Source of the DNA: Protonemura montana
Lineage: Eukaryota > Arthropoda > Insecta > Plecoptera > Nemouridae
Length of the DNA: 64,000 nt
Direction of reading: 5' to 3'
NCBI GenBank assembly: GCA_947568835.1
Contig: OX387606.1
Span: 20,933,225-20,997,224, forward strand
Part shown: positions 59,582-64,000 of the stretch, one piece after another
Layout of the letters: each line of letters starts with the position of its first letter
Numbering within the stretch: the first letter of the stretch is position 1
The notes under the pieces: generated by a model
What the model was told of the DNA's origin: nothing
What the model saw: the letters and a program-made list of their open reading frames with translations, nothing else
Database searches by the model: none
Made by a program: the position numbers and the translations under genes

Positions 59582-62044
59582 CTGCAGAAAACACGTCGCA
59601 TCAAAGCATTCTACAGGAGAATCAAGAAGCTACTGTACGCAATCTCCCAAAAGAGCCTTGCAGCACTGGTCCAATTGCGTCTGTGGATGAGTGGGTGATG
59701 ATGAACTTACACTAGCCTTGAAAGGGAGAGGGGAAACCCGGTGTCAGCACATAAAACACCAAGGAGACCACCGGCTTAACGTCCCTTCCGAAGGACGGTA
59801 CAACGCGAACAACAGGATTCCTCCACAAATCCATGCTGTCGAGAGATTGATAAGCAAGGTGAGTGAAGTTGTTGTACTAACTTTCATCCCTCCAACCTAT
59901 CTCCCGAACAGAACTGCTCACATGGTCTCCCATCCATTATATACCCCATTTGGATATAGAAACCAATTTACCCGTGGTAAAATAAGATAGCAGAATTGAG
60001 AAATACGGTCACGTAAACTCAGCATTTTCATGGCTGTTCCAACATCTGAATCTACTCCTATGCTTGGTATTTTGTTTTCTAAGACGGCACTAAAAAGTGT
60101 CATCTGATTAGAATATCAGTGCACACATCTAATTACGTAAGAAGTGCCTGCGCTCTTTAAGGCCATAATTATCTAAATCTGGTTAACCCAAGAAATGCTT
60201 GAAACACGTTTATGAGGACGATGCATTGGAAAGAAGGCGTATTTTATATAAACATTTTTTTTTTTAAGACACATCTCATAGCCCCTAAAATTCATATATC
60301 TGAGCTCATGAACAATTAGTTGCAGCATATAATTCACGACCATCTTTCCCAGTTCCAGCGACTTTAAAAACCATAGGCCCCAGTGGGGAGACATCTTGTC
60401 AGGAACTGTCGTCCTGTTTGCCCTACCTCTGGTCTGAAACGGAGGGTCAATCTGTGCCGTGCGGAACGCCGGCTCCGTGGCTCGCCGCACTGTGTCCACC
60501 AGGATGTATTTCAGATTGGAGCCGATGTAGTGGTCCACGGGGAGGATGACGGCAAACGCCCCCAAAAGCCCGCAACACACGATGTTCGCCTTGTGCACCT
60601 CCACGCAAAACAGGATCGGCACGGAGAGCGCAATCGACGTGAAGACAAGCCAGTAGTTCAAGTCACTGTCGAAGACTGGCCAGTCGCCTGCCGCGAGGAA
60701 ACAACGTGTTAGAGGTCGCACCGAAGTTGGTAGAGTCAACGCAATGTCGCCTTCTTACCGATGCCGGCAAACATGATGATCGCAGCCACCAGGTAGCCAA
60801 GGAGCAGAGTCGGGAGAAAGACCGAGAAGGCCGGGAACCCACAGAATATCCAGAACAGCAGCCAGAACATGCCGAATGTTACTCCAGCGACCACCGACAA
60901 CCATTGGGTTTCTGAAAAGCAAAGAGCCGGGCTAGGTCACCGAAAATCCTGAGGAACACGATCTGGTCGCTTAGTGGACAGAGAAAATTACCTTGCGTTT
61001 CGAAGGTCCCGTTGACGCTAAGCAGAATGTACGATACAAAACCGCCGGCCAGAAATCCGAACAAAAACATTTCACTTTTGAAAAATCGGTGTCCAAAGAA
61101 ACAGATGAACACGCCAAGGAATAAGATGATTGCGTAGAGCACCCTGGAGAAGGTGGTGGCTGAAACAGAAAGGATTGACGTGATGCCGAGAAGACTTGGA
61201 GCCATGCTCACCATGGCTCGGCCAGTAGGCGACAAGGAGTTATGAAAGGAATGCAATTGGCAGCATGTCATGTGTTAAACCAGTTTGCGTCCTCGAAGGT
61301 AAAGACTCACTGAGAGCTTGGCACTTGTCCGTTCCGTGCACGAGGTTGCATCCATAGCTGACACCCGAGACGTACGCAGCACCACTAAATTCTGCGATGG
61401 CCACCACCGAGTAGATCGAGCCCGTGCCGGGATACGAACTGTAGACCCGGCGCAGCGGGGAGCCTTCTGTGGGAGGATCGACCTGCGAGGGGAGTAGCCG
61501 CGTGCATTTATTGCGGCGGACACAATTAGGAACTCAGTGGCGTAGTATAACATTATGCTATGATTTAATTACCAATGGTAGAACATAACATTGTCCAAAT
61601 CAACATTCAAGTAAATTGGCCATGCGCTGTGAAAATGAGATATTGTATAGTGACATTTGCTTCCCCGCTCTAAAAAAAAAGGATGAAGAACTCAAGATAT
61701 GGGTCGTTGTTGAAATAACTCGTACACTTGTTGCCACATGGACGAAATGCGATAGAAAATATCAATTACCCGAGCTCCATTCCTGCGTATGTCGTCGACC
61801 GTCATCATCATCCTGATTGTGTCGAAGTATGTCTCGATGGAGAAGTCCTGTTCCGGCATGTACAAGTGATACATCTCCAGATCGACGTGAAGCATCTCGC
61901 AGGACCGCGAGGTGGCGGCAGGAGTTCCCAGGGGAACAGCGGCCGGTTGGCACTCCACCACCGTGACCAGGTCGTCGGTGACCACGCTCAGGAAGGGGGC
62001 AATCTCCACCGAAAACTCCATGTTACATCCGCCAGGCACGGGGG
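59199..62044 (-). CDS. TM7SF3: TM7SF3 homologue, seven-transmembrane protein (5' end missing)
   Basis: The join is complement(59199..59581, 60427..60687, 60759..60911, 60992..61159, 61311..61482, 61770..62044): 1412 nt, about 470 residues of a family usually near 570. Phases agree at all five junctions. The extracellular part has VPGGCNMEFSVEIAP and GTGSIYSVVAI. Seven hydrophobic segments follow, starting at FLGVFICFFGHRFFKSE, which is almost identical to human TM7SF3. The tail has GITYQWYQQWGRPPFP and a short acidic-basic cytoplasmic end. Human TM7SF3 is a membrane protein linked to cell survival under ER stress; biochemical activity is not established. The signal peptide and roughly the first 150 residues are not found between 62045 and 64000 and probably lie beyond the window. 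Confidence 0.88.
59690..60175 (+). repeat. R2 interspersed repeat in a TM7SF3 intron
   Basis: Runs GATGAGTGGGTGATGATGAA through GGCTTAACGTCCCTTCCGAA to TTACGTAAGAAGTGCCTGCG, nearly identical to 52430-52925 in the toy intron. It lies antisense to TM7SF3. Confidence 0.88.
60427..60687 (-). CDS. TM7SF3: TM7SF3 exon, TM5-TM6
   Basis: The acceptor CGCGGCAG is followed by DWPVFDSDLNYWLVFTSI, VCCGLLGAFAVILPVDHY and IGSNLKYILVDTVRRA to PPFQTR, with donor AGAG|GTAGGG (phase 1). Confidence 0.88.
60759..60911 (-). CDS. TM7SF3: TM7SF3 exon, TM3-TM4
   Basis: The acceptor GCTTTTCAG is followed by ETQWLSVVAGVTFGMFW and LLLGYLVAAIIMFAGI, with donor ATCG|GTAAGA (phase 1). Confidence 0.85.
60992..61159 (-). 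CDS. TM7SF3: TM7SF3 exon, TM1-TM2
   Basis: The acceptor CTGTTTCAG is followed by VLYAIILFLGVFICFFGH and RFFKSEMFLFGFLAGGF, with donor CAAG|GTAATT (phase 1). FFICFFGHRF is the most conserved block of the family. Confidence 0.9.
61311..61482 (-). CDS. TM7SF3: TM7SF3 exon, end of extracellular domain
   Basis: The acceptor CCTCGCAG is followed by VDPPTEGSPLRRVYSSYPG, GSIYSVVAIAEFSGAAY and YGCNLVHGTDKCQAL, with donor CTCA|GTGAGT (phase 1). The Cys pair matches the cysteines just before TM1 in human TM7SF3. Confidence 0.85.
61770..62044 (-). CDS. TM7SF3: TM7SF3 luminal/extracellular exon (first seen)
   Basis: The acceptor CCCTCAG is followed by PVPGGCNMEFSVEIAPFLS and a cysteine-containing region with YMPEQDFSIETYFDT, to NGAR at the donor CGG|GTAATT (phase 0). 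The exon enters at phase 1, so an upstream exon is required. Confidence 0.85.
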
Positions 62045-62080
62045 CTGAGGGACAACGGGAACCAAAGGGTTGAGTTGGTT

Positions 62081-62366
62081 AGAGTCACAACGCTAATTTT
62101 AAACGACCTGCCATTGGGTGTACAGGTTTAGTCAGTCACAGCGCTTATGTTAAACGTCCTGCCATTGGGTTCACAGGTTTAGTCAGAGTCACAGCGCTAA
62201 TTTTAAACGACCTGCCATTGGGTTCACAGGTTTAGTCAGAATCACAGCTCTAATGTTAAACGTCCTGCCATTGGGTTTACAGGTTTAGTCAGAGTCTCAG
62301 CGCTAATGTTAAGCGTCCTGCCCTTGGGTCCATAGGTTAGGTCAGAGTCACAGCACTAATGTTAAA
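62081..62366. repeat. 53-bp tandem repeat, about 5.4 units
   Basis: Units read AGAGTCACAGCGCTAATTTT... and end ...CACAGGTTTAGTC, with a few substitutions and one 2-bp loss. It starts 37 bp beyond the TM7SF3 exon acceptor. Confidence 0.9.
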
Positions 62367-62439
62367 CTCTCCTTATAATACCAAGAGTAAAACCATTTAT
62401 TTTTTAAATGATTATTTTTCATCCATTTTCTTTTCACAC

Positions 62440-62600
62440 AAACTAATAGTTTAATAATAATAATATAAGTTCGTTATTTCAAGCAGATTCCTCACACATA
62501 TGAGGCTGATTTACGCTCAATAAATCTTTATTGGTGCTAACCTCAACGCTTGATAAACACGTGTCGATATTTTGAGCTGCAATTCACCACTAGGTGTTGC
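62440..62600 (-). repeat. Interspersed repeat family R1, copy 4
   Basis: The reverse complement gives CTCAAAATATCGACACGTG and AACGTTGAGGTTAGCA-like blocks in the family order. It is more diverged than the copy at 45.4 kb. Confidence 0.45.
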
Positions 62601-62861
62601 CGGCTCGTTTGCTCAGCAGAACGCCTAAGAATGTAAATCCTGACCACAGATACCCAGTCAAGGAAAGAGGGGGGGGGGGGGTGTCTGGTGTTGTGACGTG
62701 ACCATTGGTTGTTGCATCGGAGACTGCATAACAGGTGCTGTTATTGAAAACAAATGCTGTTATTGTAATCACTTACGTAAGGGCGTGGGTTTTTGTCAGG
62801 CACCTGCAGTTCTTCGCGGAATTAAAAAAAAAAGTTCTTAGTTGAAGTGTAGAAACAGTAT

Positions 62862-63175
62862 TTTATTATTATCAACAATATAACCGTCTCAAAAATTGAT
62901 GCCCAAACGAGAACTCAAACCCCGATTTCCACCTATCGCGGGTGTTCCTCTGACCCATTGAGCTACTTGCACGCTGGCTTTTTGAGACAGTTTTAGTGTA
63001 TTTGATGAGAATGATAGATCTCCCAGGATTCTTGGATCCTTGGTGGAGATCGGTGGAGGTGGAGATCGGGGTTCGAGTCCCCGTTTGGACATCAATTTTT
63101 GAGACGGTTATAGTGTTGTTAATAATAAATTACCCCGCGCATTGCAAGCGTTTGCAATTTAAATAAGATTTCATC
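62862..63175. repeat. Two facing tRNA-SINEs (minus then plus)
   Basis: A minus-strand copy (62862-62995) has a tRNA head: A-box TAGCTCAATGGGTCAGAG and B-box GGGTTTGAGTTCTC. A plus-strand copy (about 63040-63175) has B-box GGGTTCGAGTCCCCG, TTTTTGAGACGGTTATAG and the body ACCCCGCGCATTGCAAGCG. The body matches the element at 43084-43260. Confidence 0.75.
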
Positions 63176-63744
63176 CGTAGAAATGGTCTTTATCTTTCAC
63201 AAGTTTACACGACTGTTTAACTCAAGTTTAATAAAGGCGAGGGATCATCATACACTATAATGGCCAAAGTAATAATTACCGATTTTCTCTACATAAAGTT
63301 TTCACACACAATTAAAATGTCTGAAAAGTTGAACACAATTAAACCGAGGAAGAAAATGTTGACAGATAGCTGGGTTGAAAACAATAGCAATATCAAAATC
63401 AAAGGCTGGGCTGGGTTGAATGTCAAAGTCATTGTTACCATTGCAATATGTGTACTGAAAGTGTTGGTGGTGAAACAGAAGTATTTCCGAAAACATCACC
63501 AAGGGTCGGTACGGGTAAGGTATAGACTGAAGGGACAGCCTAATTATTTAAAAATTACTTTTCATCCTTTTTCTTCTAAAACGGGTAGAAATCTAACAAT
63601 AAAGCCACAAGACAATATAAAATGATATTCACATCTGGATTGGCATGACCAAACCGACGCGTGGACATGACTACGCTCAACTACAACGCAACTGAAATTT
63701 AAGTCAAGTAGTAGGGATAAAGATGAAGTTATGTGAAGTCAGAG

Positions 63745-64000
63745 TCAAGCAAAGTTTGTTCCCTTAGCAACAGGCATATTCTTGAACTCTGGAAGATGTA
63801 TGTGTGACAGAGACTCTATCACACATGACCAGTTCTGTTCGGGAGAGGGGTTGGAGGGATGAAATTTAGTACAGCAACTTCACTCGCCTTGCTTATCAAC
63901 CTCTCGACAGCATGGATTTGTGGAGGAATCCTGTTGTTCGCGTTGTACCGTCCTTCGGAAGGGACGTTAAGCCGGTGGTCCCCTTGGTAGGAGTAGGCTA
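63745..64000 (-). repeat. R2 interspersed repeat, running off the window
   Basis: The reverse complement contains GGCTTAACGTCCCTTCCGAA, GGATTCCTCCACAAATCCAT and ATAAGCAAGGCGAGTGAAG, as at 52.5 and 59.8 kb. Its other end diverges after CCCGAACAGAACTGGTCATG. Confidence 0.85.

Overview
The window is animal genomic DNA: introns with GT-AG boundaries, interspersed repeats and no operons. Its central gene is a PAX6 homologue whose protein matches arthropod twin-of-eyeless (toy) best, in the paired domain, homeodomain and C-terminus. The source is therefore probably an arthropod; the species cannot be told from sequence alone.

Layout. (1) 160-3937, minus strand: HPS5, a BLOC-2 subunit of lysosome-related organelle biogenesis, in three coding exons (about 1161 aa). 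(2) 3955-22847: a long gene-poor stretch with a 41-bp minisatellite of 30 units (7072-8301), interspersed repeats, a dead LINE tail (17405-18050) and a CpG-rich tract ending in a possible toy promoter or leader exon near 19.7-19.8 kb. (3) 23128-57051, plus strand: toy/PAX6 in nine coding exons. All phases agree and give 463 aa. (4) 59199-62044, minus strand: six exons of TM7SF3, a seven-transmembrane protein, with its N-terminal exons outside the window or not found. toy and TM7SF3 converge tail to tail.

The toy introns hold mobile DNA. A CR1/Jockey-group LINE (about 30970-34545) with an intact endonuclease-RT ORF ends 89 bp before a paired-box exon. A 2.2-kb terminal-inverted-repeat element (41651-43825) carries a small intron-containing gene and a nested fold-back tRNA-SINE. 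There are also tRNA-derived SINEs and other repeat families.

Most interesting observations: a 69-codon, coding-like, in-frame extension after the toy TGA stop; an exact UAG-CAA-UUA leaky-stop context joining ORF1 and ORF2 of the LINE in one frame; two phase-compatible acceptors that would let one locus make toy-like (long) and ey-like (short) N-termini; a NAGNAG acceptor in front of the homeobox; and the passenger gene inside the inverted-repeat element.
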